64,000 bases of DNA from Kribbella monticola (GTDB taxonomy: Bacteria; Actinomycetota; Actinomycetes; Propionibacteriales; Kribbellaceae), in assembly GCF_003261635.1 (NCBI RefSeq), contig NZ_QFXK01000009.1:1-64000 (forward strand), read 5' to 3'. The position numbers were made by a program, and so were the translations under genes. Below the pieces are notes generated by a model, which did not search any database, had not been told where the DNA came from, and was given only the letters and a program-made list of their open reading frames with translations. Position 1 is the stretch's first letter. Every line of letters starts with the position of its first letter. This document shows, in pieces, positions 6,571-15,017 of this stretch.

Positions 6571-8208
6571 ATGCCTGAGGCAAGCAAACACGGCACGCTG
6601 CCGTTCGCGATCACCCTCGACCCCGGCTCCAGCCTGGCGAACAAGACCGGCTCGTGGCGGACCGAGGTACCGGCGTACGTCGATCGGTTGCCGCCGTGCA
6701 ACGACGCGTGCCCGGCGGGGGAGAACATCCAGCAGTGGCTGCACCACGCGGAGGAGTCCGGGTACGAGGCGGCCTGGCGCCAGATCATGGCCGACAACCC
6801 GTTCCCGGCGGTGATGGGCCGGATCTGCTACCGCCCGTGCGAGACGGCCTGCAACCGGGCCATCCTGGACGAGCCGGTCGGCATCAACTCGGTCGAGCGG
6901 TTCCTCGGCGACGAGGCGATCAAGCAGGGCTGGGCCGTGTCCGTGGATGCGCCGGCCAGCGGCAAGCACGTTCTCGTTGTGGGGGCCGGGCCTTCCGGGC
7001 TCTCTGCGGCGTATCACCTGAGGCTGCTCGGCCACGAGGTCACCGTTCGCGACAGCTGCCCCGAAGCCGGCGGGATGATGCGCTACGGCATCCCGGCCTA
7101 CCGTCTGCCACGCGACGTCGTCGACGCCGAGATCCAGCGGATCGCCGACCTCGGCGTACGGTTCGAGCTGAACACGACCGTGGCGGACCTGCGGGCCGAA
7201 CTGGACGCTTTCGACGCGGTGTTCCTGGCGGTCGGAGCGCACGTCGGCCGGCGCGCGGACATCCCCGCCGGCGACTCCGCCCGCATCCTCGACGCCGTGT
7301 CCGTGCTGGCTCAGGTGGAGCAGGGCGACCAGCCGTTGCTCGGCCGCCGGGTCGCGGTCTACGGCGGCGGCAACACGGCGATGGACGTCGCCCGGACCGC
7401 GCGCCGTCTCGGCGCCACCGACGCCGTCGTCGTCTACCGCCGGACCAGGGACCGGATGCCCGCGCACGACATCGAGGTCACCGAGGCGCTCGAAGAAGGT
7501 GTGCGGATGCGCTGGCTGTCCACCATCACGTACGCCGACGCGGGCCGGATCACGATCGAGAAGATGAAGCTGGACGAGACCGGGTTCCCGGTGCCGACCG
7601 GCGAGTTCGAGGACCTGGAGGCCGACTCGGTCGTGCTCGCGCTCGGGCAGCTGTCCGACCTCGCACTTGTCGAGGGTCTGGACGACGTGACGATCACCGA
7701 CCACGTCGTACAGGTCGGCGCGCATCTGATGACCGGCCATCCGGGTCTCTTCGCGGGCGGCGACATGGTCCCGTCCGAGCGCACGGCCACGGTCGCCATC
7801 GGCCACGGGAAGAAGGCCGCCCGGAACATCGACGCCTGGCTGCGCGGTACGACGGACCAGCGGCCGCCTCGCCACGACCTGGCCACTTACGAGCGGTTGA
7901 ACACCTGGTACTACTCGGACGCTCCGGCCACCGTACGACCGCGGCTGGACCTCGCCCGGCGGGTCAGCACCTTCGACGAGGTCGTCGGCGGCCTGGATGC
8001 GTCTACCGCGTTGTTCGAGGCCCGGCGCTGCATGTCCTGCGGCAACTGCCTGGAGTGCGACAACTGCTTCAGCGTCTGCCCGGACAACGCGATCATCAAG
8101 CTCGGCGGTGGCAAGTACGAGATCGACCTCGACTTCTGCAAGGGCTGCGGACTGTGCGCGGCCGAATGCCCGAGCGGGGTCATCGAGATGTGCCCCGAAC
8201 GGCTCTGA
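6571..8208 (+). CDS. GltD-like NAD(P)/FAD oxidoreductase with C-terminal 2x[4Fe-4S] ferredoxin domain
   Basis: 545 residues. The N-terminal domain has GltD-type cluster cysteines (PPCNDACPAG; CYRPCETACNR). An FAD-binding Rossmann motif (VLVVGAGPSGLSAAYHL) and an NAD(P)-binding one (RVAVYGGGNTAMDVARTARR, then VVYRRTRDRMPAHDIE) follow. The last 60 residues carry two ferredoxin motifs (CMSCGNCLECDNCFSVCP and CKGCGLCAAECP). Glutamate synthase small subunits lack this ferredoxin tail and would sit next to gltB, which is absent. Fused behind the 2-oxoacid oxidoreductase genes, it most likely takes electrons from the beta-subunit cluster and delivers them to NAD(P)+, or the reverse. Direction and cofactor preference are inferred. 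Confidence 0.85.
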   Translation: MPEASKHGTLPFAITLDPGSSLANKTGSWRTEVPAYVDRLPPCNDACPAGENIQQWLHHAEESGYEAAWRQIMADNPFPAVMGRICYRPCETACNRAILDEPVGINSVERFLGDEAIKQGWAVSVDAPASGKHVLVVGAGPSGLSAAYHLRLLGHEVTVRDSCPEAGGMMRYGIPAYRLPRDVVDAEIQRIADLGVRFELNTTVADLRAELDAFDAVFLAVGAHVGRRADIPAGDSARILDAVSVLAQVEQGDQPLLGRRVAVYGGGNTAMDVARTARRLGATDAVVVYRRTRDRMPAHDIEVTEALEEGVRMRWLSTITYADAGRITIEKMKLDETGFPVPTGEFEDLEADSVVLALGQLSDLALVEGLDDVTITDHVVQVGAHLMTGHPGLFAGGDMVPSERTATVAIGHGKKAARNIDAWLRGTTDQRPPRHDLATYERLNTWYYSDAPATVRPRLDLARRVSTFDEVVGGLDASTALFEARRCMSCGNCLECDNCFSVCPDNAIIKLGGGKYEIDLDFCKGCGLCAAECPSGVIEMCPERL

Positions 8209-8387
8209 CCGGCTTTGACTACAAGGGTTCGGGGTCTCGGAAGCAGCGCTTACGTCGTATCGGTGCTCGGCACCGTCGACGCCACCGCGTCTCCACCGAC
8301 GACAGCCCCGTCTCAGTCCTCGTCATCCCCACCAACGAGGAATGGCAGATAGCCTGCGAGACCCTGTCCGCGTTCAAGGTCAGCTGA
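8209..8387 (+). pseudogene. Possible 3' fragment of an unidentified gene
   Basis: Between the convergent flavoprotein and pntB genes, a frame ending at the TGA 8385-8387 encodes VSTDDSPVSVLVIPTNEEWQ and then about ten more residues. Its third positions are GC-rich, as in real genes here, but it has no start of its own: upstream the frame is a shadow of the flavoprotein gene. It looks like the tail of a lost gene. Family not recognised. Confidence 0.25.
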
Positions 8388-9801
8388 TCAGGGTCTTGGT
8401 GGCCTCGGCGATGTCGTTGAGGGCGGCTTTGGCGTCGTTGAACAGCATCCGCGTCTTCGGGTCGGAGAACAGTGGGTTGTCGATGTCGGCGTAGCCGTGG
8501 CCCATCGAGCGCTTGATCACGATGACCGTGCCGGCCTTGTCGGCGTCCAGGATGGGCATGCCGTAGACGGCCGAGCCCGGTGTGCGGGCGGCCGGATTGA
8601 CGACGTCGTTGGCGCCGACGACCAGCGCCACGTCGGTGTGACCGAACGCGCGGTTGGCGGTCTCCAGGTCGAGCATCTGGTCGTACGGCACGTGGGCCTC
8701 GGCGAGCAGGACGTTCATGTGACCGGGCATCCGGCCGGCCACCGGGTGGATCGCGTAGGAGACGGAGATGCCGCGGGAGATCAAGGTGTTGGCGAGGTCG
8801 ACGAGTTCGCTCTGGGCGCGAGCCGCGGCGAGGCCGTAGCCCGGCACGACGACGACGGAGGTGGCGTAGGCGAGTTGCATCGCCACGTCGTCGGCCGTCA
8901 CCGACTGCACCGCTCGGTCGTCCGTGCCCGGGACACCGGTGGTAACGGCGTTGTCGCCGGTGCCGAATCCGCCGGCGACGATGTTGGCGAGGGAACGGTT
9001 CATGGCCTTGGCCATCAGGACGGTCAGGATCGTGCCGGACGCGCCGACCAGTGCGCCCGCCGTGATCAGGACCGTGTTGCTGAGCAGGAACCCGGCCATC
9101 GCCACCGCCATGCCGGTACAGGCGTTGAGGAGCGACACCACGACGGGCATGTCGGCTCCGCCGATGGGCAGCACGAAGGTGACGCCGAGAACGATCGCGG
9201 CCGCACCGGCGGTGGCCAGCGCCCAGCCGGGGCCGGTGCGGGTGATCGTGAGGAGTGCCGCGGCCAGCACGGCGACGGCGAGCAGGAGGTTGACGCCGCG
9301 GGCGCCGCGGAACACCACCGGGCGCCCCGGCACGATGCCCTGGAGCTTGCCTGCGGCAACCAGTGAGCCGGCGAAGGTGACCGCACCGATGGCGATGTCG
9401 GCGACGAGGACGAAGCCGGTGCCGGCGCTGATCGAGTCGAGACCGGCGGGCCGCTGTCCGGCGTCGACGATCGCGACCAACGCCGCCGCGCCGCCGCCGA
9501 CTGCGTTGAACAGGCTCACCAGTTGCGGCATGTCGGTCATCTTGAACCGGCGGGCGGCGATGAATCCGGCGGCGCCGCCCACGACAGCGCCGAGGGCGAG
9601 GGCGATCAGGCCCCAGCTGCGGGCGGTGCCGTCATGGATCAATGCGAGGACGCTGGTCCCCAGTGCGAGCAGCATTCCCGTGCCGGAGACGAGGTTGCCC
9701 CGTCTGGCGGTGCGCGGGGAGTTCATCAGGTGCAGGCCGATGATGAACAGCGCCGCGGCGGCGAGGTAGGCCAGATGCCGACCCGTCTCGAAGTCAGTCA
9801 T
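8380..9801 (-). CDS. pntB: NAD(P) transhydrogenase, beta subunit
   Basis: 473 residues from ATG 9801 (GGAG just upstream). The N-terminal half is a bundle of membrane helices. The soluble C-terminal domain III holds the NADP(H) site (VVVVPGYGLAAARAQ, HPVAGRMPGHMNVLLAEA, VVGANDVVNPAA, GMPILDADKAGTVIVIKRS). Together with the two alpha components it forms the proton-pumping transhydrogenase, which moves hydride between NADH and NADP+ at the cost or gain of proton motive force. It overlaps pntAb by eight bases. The operon order is aldehyde dehydrogenase, DUF779-pntAa, pntAb, pntB. Confidence 0.95.
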   Translation of the reverse strand: MTDFETGRHLAYLAAAALFIIGLHLMNSPRTARRGNLVSGTGMLLALGTSVLALIHDGTARSWGLIALALGAVVGGAAGFIAARRFKMTDMPQLVSLFNAVGGGAAALVAIVDAGQRPAGLDSISAGTGFVLVADIAIGAVTFAGSLVAAGKLQGIVPGRPVVFRGARGVNLLLAVAVLAAALLTITRTGPGWALATAGAAAIVLGVTFVLPIGGADMPVVVSLLNACTGMAVAMAGFLLSNTVLITAGALVGASGTILTVLMAKAMNRSLANIVAGGFGTGDNAVTTGVPGTDDRAVQSVTADDVAMQLAYATSVVVVPGYGLAAARAQSELVDLANTLISRGISVSYAIHPVAGRMPGHMNVLLAEAHVPYDQMLDLETANRAFGHTDVALVVGANDVVNPAARTPGSAVYGMPILDADKAGTVIVIKRSMGHGYADIDNPLFSDPKTRMLFNDAKAALNDIAEATKTLIS

Positions 9802-10117
9802 GAGTGTCTCCTTCGGCCGGGCGGGGTTCGACGGGCTTGCGGGGCCGGAACATGGCGAGCATCCGGTCGGTGACGACATAGCCGCCGGCGACGTTCGCGG
9901 CCGCGAAGGCAGCGGCGACGAACGTCAGCAGATAGCTCCCGGTGGCCGCGGCCTCGGCAGCGATCGACACCGTGCCGACGACGACGATGCCGTGGATGGC
10001 GTTACCGGCCGACATCAAGGGCGTGTGCAGGGTGACCGGCACCTTGCTGATCACCTCGATCCCGACCAGGACCGCCAGCACGAACACGGCCAGGTCAGCG
10101 AACAGGCTGTAACTCAT
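9794..10117 (-). CDS. pntAb: NAD(P) transhydrogenase, alpha subunit 2 (membrane part)
   Basis: 107 residues with three hydrophobic helices (FADLAVFVLAVLVGIEVISK, IHGIVVVGTVSIAA, LLTFVAAAFAAANVAGGYVV) and the conserved TPLMSAGNAIHGIV motif of the domain II alpha part. It is the small membrane piece of a three-gene transhydrogenase, as in Rhodospirillum and many actinobacteria. It overlaps both neighbours, which implies translational coupling. Confidence 0.93.
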   Translation of the reverse strand: MSYSLFADLAVFVLAVLVGIEVISKVPVTLHTPLMSAGNAIHGIVVVGTVSIAAEAAATGSYLLTFVAAAFAAANVAGGYVVTDRMLAMFRPRKPVEPRPAEGDTHD

Positions 10118-11627
10118 CGTGGTCCTCCGGGGTGACGAGGTGGTGGTCGTGGGTCAGGACGACGGCCGACTGGATCGGATCGTCGAGGTCGATCGTCGGC
10201 CGGCCGTCGGCGAGCAGGTGCTCGAGGACGCTGACGAGATTGCGTGAGTAGACGAGCGAGGCCGCTGCGGGGATCGTGCCCGCGAGTTCGCCGGCGCCGA
10301 CGACAGTGACGCCGTACGGCGTGGTGTCGGTCCGGCCCGGTACCGAACCTGCGACGTTGCCGCCGAGGCCACTGGAAGCCAGGTCGACGACCACCGAGCC
10401 GGGGCGCAGTCGCGCCAGGGCGTGCTCGGTGACGAGGAGCGGTGGGGTCCGGCCCGGCACCTGGGCGGTGGTGATCACGACGTCGAACTTCCCGATCGCC
10501 TCGGCCAGTCGGGCCTGCTGGCGACTCGCCTCGTCCGTGCCGAGCTCCCCGGCGTAGCCGCCGCTCCCGCTCGAGGTGATGCCGAGGTCGAGGAACTTCG
10601 CCCCCAGCGACTCGATTTCACCGCGGGCCTCCGGCCGTACGTCGTAACCGTGTACGACGGCGCCGAGCCGAGCGGCAGTCGCGATCGCCTGCAGACCCGC
10701 GACGCCGGCACCGAGCACCAGCACCATCGCCGGGCGCAACGTTCCGGCGGCCGTCATCAGCAGCGGGAAAGCCGACGGGTAGGCCGTGGCGGCTACCAGC
10801 ACGGCCTTGTAACCGGCCAGGTTGGCCTGCGAGGTGAGCGCGTCCATCGCCTGGGCCCTGCTGAGCTTGCGCGGCAGCTCGTCCAGGCTCACGACGGTGA
10901 CGCCGCGGTCGGCGTACCGGCTCATTGCTTCGGTGTCGGTGCGCCTGCCGGCCAGACCGACGAGCAGTTGGCCGTCGTGGAGCGCGGCAGCCTCGAGCGG
11001 GTGAACGCAGGTCACGACGTTGCTGCCGGCAAGCACTTCCGTCCTTGCCACCACCTGGGCGCCGGCGGCGGCGTAGTCGGAGTCGGTGGCGTACGCACCG
11101 GCGCCGGCACCGCTCTCGACCAGTACGCCGGCCCCTCGGCCCACCAGCTTGCGGACTGATTCCGGCAGCAGCGAGACACGTTGTTCGCCAGGGTGCTCGG
11201 TGGGAATCCCCACCACCACGGACCAGACCGTGGTGGTGGCGGAGGGGGCGGTGCTGTTCACGATGTCCGTCCTTCTGGGTCCGCGCCGGTCGGCGCCGTG
11301 GTACCGGGTGACGAAGTGGAGGTCGGGACCTGCCGCCAGGGACAGGCCGTCGGCGTAGCCGGGTTCGACGTCGAGGACGAGGTCGGTGTGCGGCCACGCC
11401 TCGAGCTGGCGCTGATCGACGTACACCGGGCAGCCGCCGACCTCTCCGACCAGGTGGTCCTGGTCGCCGGTCAGGAACTCGCCGAGTTCGAAGCACATCG
11501 GTGCGCTGCCGTCACAGCAGCCGCCGGCCTGGACGAACATCAGCGGTCCTCGTCGGGCGACGAGATCGGCGATTGCTCGTTCAGCGGCGGCGGTTGCCGT
11601 GACCCGGGGCAGCCGGGACTTGTCCAT
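10095..11627 (-). CDS. pntAa: DUF779 domain fused in frame to NAD(P) transhydrogenase alpha subunit 1
   Basis: 510 residues. Residues 1-110 are a DUF779 domain (GPLMFVQAGGCCDGSAPMCF, CPVYVDQRQLEAWPHTDLVL), a small protein normally encoded separately beside aldehyde dehydrogenases. From residue 123 the sequence is PntAa: VVGIPTEHPGEQRVSLLPES, a long dI domain with VLVLGAGVAGLQAIATAARL and YDVRPEARGEIESLGAKFLD, and FDVVITTAQVPGR. The linker has no stop, but at 11261 a GTG is preceded by AGAAGGAC at good spacing. The transhydrogenase part could therefore also start independently (10095-11261, 388 residues). Whether a fusion, two proteins or both are made is open. It starts 20 bases after the aldehyde dehydrogenase stop. 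Confidence 0.88.
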   Translation of the reverse strand: MDKSRLPRVTATAAAERAIADLVARRGPLMFVQAGGCCDGSAPMCFELGEFLTGDQDHLVGEVGGCPVYVDQRQLEAWPHTDLVLDVEPGYADGLSLAAGPDLHFVTRYHGADRRGPRRTDIVNSTAPSATTTVWSVVVGIPTEHPGEQRVSLLPESVRKLVGRGAGVLVESGAGAGAYATDSDYAAAGAQVVARTEVLAGSNVVTCVHPLEAAALHDGQLLVGLAGRRTDTEAMSRYADRGVTVVSLDELPRKLSRAQAMDALTSQANLAGYKAVLVAATAYPSAFPLLMTAAGTLRPAMVLVLGAGVAGLQAIATAARLGAVVHGYDVRPEARGEIESLGAKFLDLGITSSGSGGYAGELGTDEASRQQARLAEAIGKFDVVITTAQVPGRTPPLLVTEHALARLRPGSVVVDLASSGLGGNVAGSVPGRTDTTPYGVTVVGAGELAGTIPAAASLVYSRNLVSVLEHLLADGRPTIDLDDPIQSAVVLTHDHHLVTPEDHDELQPVR

Positions 11628-11647
11628 GGCTTGGCCGGTTCCGGTGG

Positions 11648-13168
11648 TCAGAACAGTCCGACGGGGTTCTCGTCGGTGCTGATCAGGACGCTCTTGGTCT
11701 GGCTGTACAGATCGAGCATCAGCTGGTGGTTCTCGCGGCCGATGCCGGAGATCTTGTAGCCGCCGAAGGACGCGCCGGCCGGGTACTGGTGGTAGCAGTT
11801 GACCCAGATGCGGCCGGCCTTGATGCCCCGGCTCATCCGGCTGGCCCGGTTGGCGTCCCGGGTCCAGACGCCGGCTCCCAGCCCGTACAGCGTGTCGTTG
11901 GCGATCGCGAGCGCGTCGGCCTCGTCGGTGAAGGTGGTGACGGCCAGGACGGGGCCGAAGATCTCCTCCTGGAAGACGCGCATCTTGTTGTGCCCCTTCA
12001 GCACGGTCGGCTGGTAGAAGTAGCCCCCGGCGAGGTCACCGGTCAGCTCGGTCGCGCTGCCGCCGATCAGGACCTCGGCGCCTTCGGCCCGGCCGATCTC
12101 GACGTACGAAGCGATCTTGTCGAGCTGCTGCTGGGAGACCTGCGGGCCGATCATGGTCGACTCGTCCAGCGGGTCGCCCTGCTTGATCGCGGCGATGCGG
12201 GCCAGACAGCGCTCCATGAACCGGTCGTAGATCGACTCCTGGACCAGCGCGCGGGACGGACAGGTGCAGACCTCGCCCTTGTTGAACGCGTAGAGCACCA
12301 GGCCCTCGATCGCGCGATCGAGATAGGAGTCGTCCTCGGCCATCACGTCGTCGAAGAAGACGTTCGGCGACTTGCCACCGAGTTCGAGGGTGACCGGGAT
12401 CAGGTTCTGCGAGGCGTACTGCATGATCAGCCGGCCGGTGGTCGTTTCGCCGGTGAAGCCGATCTTGGCGACCTTCGGGCTGGTCGCCAGTGCTTTGCCG
12501 ACCTCGCCCCCCGGTCCGGTGATGACGTTGACGACACCTGGCGGCACGACGTCCTGGATGATCTCGGCCAGCTTCAGGATCGACCACGGCGTCGGCGAGG
12601 CAGGCTTGATCACCGAACAGTTGCCGGCGGCAAGGGCCGGCGCGAGCTTCCAGGCGGCCATCAGCAGCGGGAAGTTGAACGGGATGATCTGGCCGACCAC
12701 ACCCAACGGCTCGCGGAAGTGGTACGCCGTGGTGAGCTCGTCGATCACCGTCAGCCGGCCCTCCTGGCTGCGCGCCGCGGCGGCGAAGTACCGGAAGTGG
12801 TCGACGGCCAACGGGATGTCGGCGTTCAGGGTCTCGCGGACCGGTTTGCCGTTCTCCCAGCTCTCGGCGACGGCCAGCATCTCGCGGTTGGCCTCGATCG
12901 CGTCGGCGATCCGGTTCAGTACGGCGGCCCGCTCGGTCTGACTCGACCGGTTCCACTCGAGCGCGGCGCGGTGGGCCGCGTCGAGCGCCTCGTCGACGTC
13001 CTCGGCCGACGAACGCGCCACCTGACAGATCGGCCGGCCGGTCACAGGGCTCAGGTCGGTCATGTACTCACCGTTGTGCGGTGCAACCCATTTGCCACCG
13101 ATGAAGTTGTCATAGCGTTCGGCAACCTCGACGAGACTTCCTGGCGTGCCCGGTGCTGCGTAGATCAT
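11648..13168 (-). CDS. Acetaldehyde/aldehyde dehydrogenase, NAD(P)-dependent
   Basis: 506 residues with a strong ribosome-binding site (AGGAGGATCT) before ATG 13168. It has the full aldehyde dehydrogenase layout: cofactor motif [33 protein letters not shown], catalytic glutamate in [10 protein letters not shown], and catalytic cysteine in [14 protein letters not shown] (the double-cysteine version typical of ExaC/AldB-type acetaldehyde dehydrogenases). [13 protein letters not shown] and the C-terminal [13 protein letters not shown] are also present. DUF779 genes classically follow this subfamily, as here. It probably oxidises acetaldehyde or related aldehydes to acids, yielding NADH that the co-transcribed transhydrogenase could convert to NADPH. 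A DosR-type box lies 87 bases upstream. Confidence 0.93.
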   Translation of the reverse strand: MIYAAPGTPGSLVEVAERYDNFIGGKWVAPHNGEYMTDLSPVTGRPICQVARSSAEDVDEALDAAHRAALEWNRSSQTERAAVLNRIADAIEANREMLAVAESWENGKPVRETLNADIPLAVDHFRYFAAAARSQEGRLTVIDELTTAYHFREPLGVVGQIIPFNFPLLMAAWKLAPALAAGNCSVIKPASPTPWSILKLAEIIQDVVPPGVVNVITGPGGEVGKALATSPKVAKIGFTGETTTGRLIMQYASQNLIPVTLELGGKSPNVFFDDVMAEDDSYLDRAIEGLVLYAFNKGEVCTCPSRALVQESIYDRFMERCLARIAAIKQGDPLDESTMIGPQVSQQQLDKIASYVEIGRAEGAEVLIGGSATELTGDLAGGYFYQPTVLKGHNKMRVFQEEIFGPVLAVTTFTDEADALAIANDTLYGLGAGVWTRDANRASRMSRGIKAGRIWVNCYHQYPAGASFGGYKISGIGRENHQLMLDLYSQTKSVLISTDENPVGLF

Positions 13169-13478
13169 AGATCCTCCTGATGCTCTCGAGCTGGACAGCT
13201 CCAGACTTGGCGTCGTTCGCGGCGCCCCGCAGGGCCTGAGGTCACCAGTTGACCGGGACCTTCAGCCCGGTCAGCACGGTCCGTGGTCTCCAGACAACGC
13301 AGGGATGTGGGCGCATCGTCGGAACAAGAGGACGAGTCCGCGACTGGGCCGGTCGCGCCCGGGTGGACGAAAGTCCCGCCGATCGGAGTACGACGTCCCT
13401 GTCGTCGCCGGCCGGAGAGGCCGGATGGTGGACTCAGACCGGCATCGGTTCGCCGGCGGCCTCGAGACGGAGGACACG
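13169..13478. promoter_or_regulatory. Divergent control region with candidate DosR box GGGACCTTCAGCCC at 13255-13268
   Basis: This 310-base non-coding stretch separates the aldehyde dehydrogenase operon from the small CBS gene. The box at 13255-13268 matches the mycobacterial form GGGACTTTnGGCCC at 11 of 13 defined positions and is placed 87 bases from the aldehyde dehydrogenase start. The remainder shows no convincing gene. Confidence 0.6.
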
Positions 13479-13712
13479 ATGACCGACCGAGAGATGGCTG
13501 GGGACGTGATGCACACAGAGCCGATCGCTGTCCGGCCGGACACCCCGCTGCCCGAGGTGGCCCGGAAGATGACCGCGCTGGATCTGGAGCTCGTGCCGGT
13601 GGTGGACGAGAACGGACAGTTGGTCGGGTTCCTGACGACGGCGGATCTCGCCGTCCTGACGGTCGAACGGAAGCGGGGAAGGCAGCTTCCGGCAGGCCAC
13701 TACCTCGGCTGA
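13479..13712 (+). CDS. Small single-CBS-domain protein
   Basis: 77 residues from ATG 13479, with ACGGAGGAC in front. It contains one CBS motif (MAGDVMHTEPIAVRPDTPLP, LVPVVDENGQLVGFLTTADL) and a short basic tail. CBS domains usually act in pairs that bind adenine nucleotides, so this protein would have to dimerise. The upstream open frame to 13305 has no homology and is left out. It sits between the two boxes that flank the dormancy genes. Confidence 0.7.
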   Translation: MTDREMAGDVMHTEPIAVRPDTPLPEVARKMTALDLELVPVVDENGQLVGFLTTADLAVLTVERKRGRQLPAGHYLG

Positions 13713-13715
13713 CCG

Positions 13716-13751
13716 ACGCCCAAAGGCCCTGTGACGCGGGACCTAGGGCTC
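13716..13751. promoter_or_regulatory. Tandem candidate DosR boxes (13716-13729 and 13738-13751)
   Basis: ACGCCCAAAGGCCC (13716-13729) and GGGACCTAGGGCTC (13738-13751) are spaced 22 bases start to start, about two helical turns. They lie 70 bases before the DUF1876 gene. Paired boxes at this spacing are known upstream of strongly DosR-induced genes in mycobacteria, such as the gene pair including Rv1738. Confidence 0.65.
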
Positions 13752-13820
13752 TGACCAGCTTGCACGGCCCCGGCGCACGCTGGGACTGCAGAAGATCCGA
13801 CACAACGAAGGGCCGGACCG

Positions 13821-14096
13821 ATGACGACGATGCGCCGCTGGAGTGTCGAGATCTACATCGACGAGCACGAGGAGAGCGGGCTGACCCACGCGGAGGCCCG
13901 GCTGCACACCAACGACCGGACCCAGCTGGTCGGCCAGGGCGATGCGCACCGCAATCCCGTGGACGACCAGGCCGCCGAGATCGGCGACGAGCTGGCCGTG
14001 GCCCGCGCGCTGTCCGACCTGTCCCACCAGCTTGTGCACGCGGTCGCCCGCGACCTCGAGGACGTCGCCAAACGCTTCGGCTCGCCGGCGCACTGA
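13821..14096 (+). CDS. DUF1876 dormancy protein (Rv1738-like)
   Basis: 91 residues. The opening (MRRWSVEIYIDEHEESGLTH), NPVDDQAAEIGDELAVARAL and SDLSHQLVHAVARDLE align throughout with Rv1738, one of the most strongly DosR-induced proteins of M. tuberculosis. Its structure resembles ribosome hibernation factors of the HPF type. A role in quieting ribosomes during oxygen starvation is therefore likely but not proven for the family. It follows tandem DosR-type boxes and probably leads an operon through the stress and ABC transporter genes to 19006. Confidence 0.88.
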   Translation: MTTMRRWSVEIYIDEHEESGLTHAEARLHTNDRTQLVGQGDAHRNPVDDQAAEIGDELAVARALSDLSHQLVHAVARDLEDVAKRFGSPAH

Positions 14097-14163
14097 GGCA
14101 CCGGCCGGTCCTCGGCAACGACCAGGAATTTTCTGCCTTCCCCGACCGACTGAAGGATTGATC

Positions 14164-15015
14164 ATGAAGAGTGCACCCGAGTTCGTCCTCGTCGGGGTCG
14201 ACGAGACTCCGGAGAGCCAGCTCGCGCTGCGCTGGGCGATCCAGGCCGCCGCCGCGCGCGGCACCGGCGTACGGATCGTCCGTGCCTACCTGGACCAGGT
14301 GGCCCAGTGGCCGGCGATCGGAGCCGAGGGCTTCATCCCCCCGTCGCAGGCGGACCGCTACCAGACCGAACTCGACGCCGCTGTCGACATCGTCCGGGAC
14401 CGGCTCGGCTACGAGAACGGCTCCGGCTGGCTGGCCAACCAGCCGGCCGCGAACGCGATCCTGACCGAGGCACCGCAAGCGGAGCTGATCGTGCTCGGGT
14501 CGAAGGGCGGCACCAAGCTCGGTGCGGCGGTGCTGGGTTCGGTCGCGACCGCCGTGACGGCGAAGGCGCCCTGCCCGGTCGTCGTGGTCCGCGGTACGCC
14601 GGCCGACGGGCCGATCCTGATCGGCACGGACGGCTCCGAAGACTCCGATGCTGCCGTCCGGTTCGGATTCGAAGAGGCGCAGCGGACCGGCAGTGACCTG
14701 CAAGTCGTCTACTGCTGGCAGCCCATGGGCCGCAACGAGGTGTCGATCGACGAGGCCGAGGAGTTGCTGAAGGACTGGCTCGCCGACAGCCTGGCGCCGT
14801 ACCGGGACAAGTTCCCCGGCGTGCGGGTGCGCGCCGAGGTCGTCGCCGGCCGGCCGTCCGTCGTACTTGTCGAACGCAGCAGCGGCTGTTCCATGGTCGT
14901 CGTCGGCTCCCGAGGCCGCGGTGGAGTCAGAGGCCTGCTGCTCGGCTCCGTCAGCCAGAACCTGCTCCACCACGCGAACTGCCCCATCGCGGTCGTCCGG
15001 CCCCCGAGGCGATAG
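14164..15015 (+). CDS. Universal stress protein, two UspA domains
   Basis: 283 residues from ATG 14164 with GAAGGA upstream. Domain 1 (about 7-145) begins FVLVGVDETPESQLALRWAI and ends LIVLGSKGGTKLGAAVLGSV with CPVVVVRG. Domain 2 (about 150-283) begins ILIGTDGSEDSDAAVRFGF and ends MVVVGSRGRGGVRGLLLGSV with CPIAVVRPP. The G-x2-G-x9-GS ATP-binding loop is complete in domain 2, so the protein probably binds ATP. Two-domain Usps are core DosR-regulon members in mycobacteria. It lies two bases before the CBS-BON gene. Confidence 0.93.
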   Translation: MKSAPEFVLVGVDETPESQLALRWAIQAAAARGTGVRIVRAYLDQVAQWPAIGAEGFIPPSQADRYQTELDAAVDIVRDRLGYENGSGWLANQPAANAILTEAPQAELIVLGSKGGTKLGAAVLGSVATAVTAKAPCPVVVVRGTPADGPILIGTDGSEDSDAAVRFGFEEAQRTGSDLQVVYCWQPMGRNEVSIDEAEELLKDWLADSLAPYRDKFPGVRVRAEVVAGRPSVVLVERSSGCSMVVVGSRGRGGVRGLLLGSVSQNLLHHANCPIAVVRPPRR

Positions 15016-15017
15016 CG

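Noticed and set aside
5365-7875. 836-codon open frame on the minus strand opposite the oxidoreductase genes
   Set aside because: It is the antisense shadow of porB and the flavoprotein gene, Arg/Asp/His/Val-rich with no motifs; high GC keeps it open.
6571-8208. Glutamate synthase small subunit
   Set aside because: No large subunit gene nearby, an added C-terminal ferredoxin domain, and an operon position behind 2-oxoacid oxidoreductase subunits.
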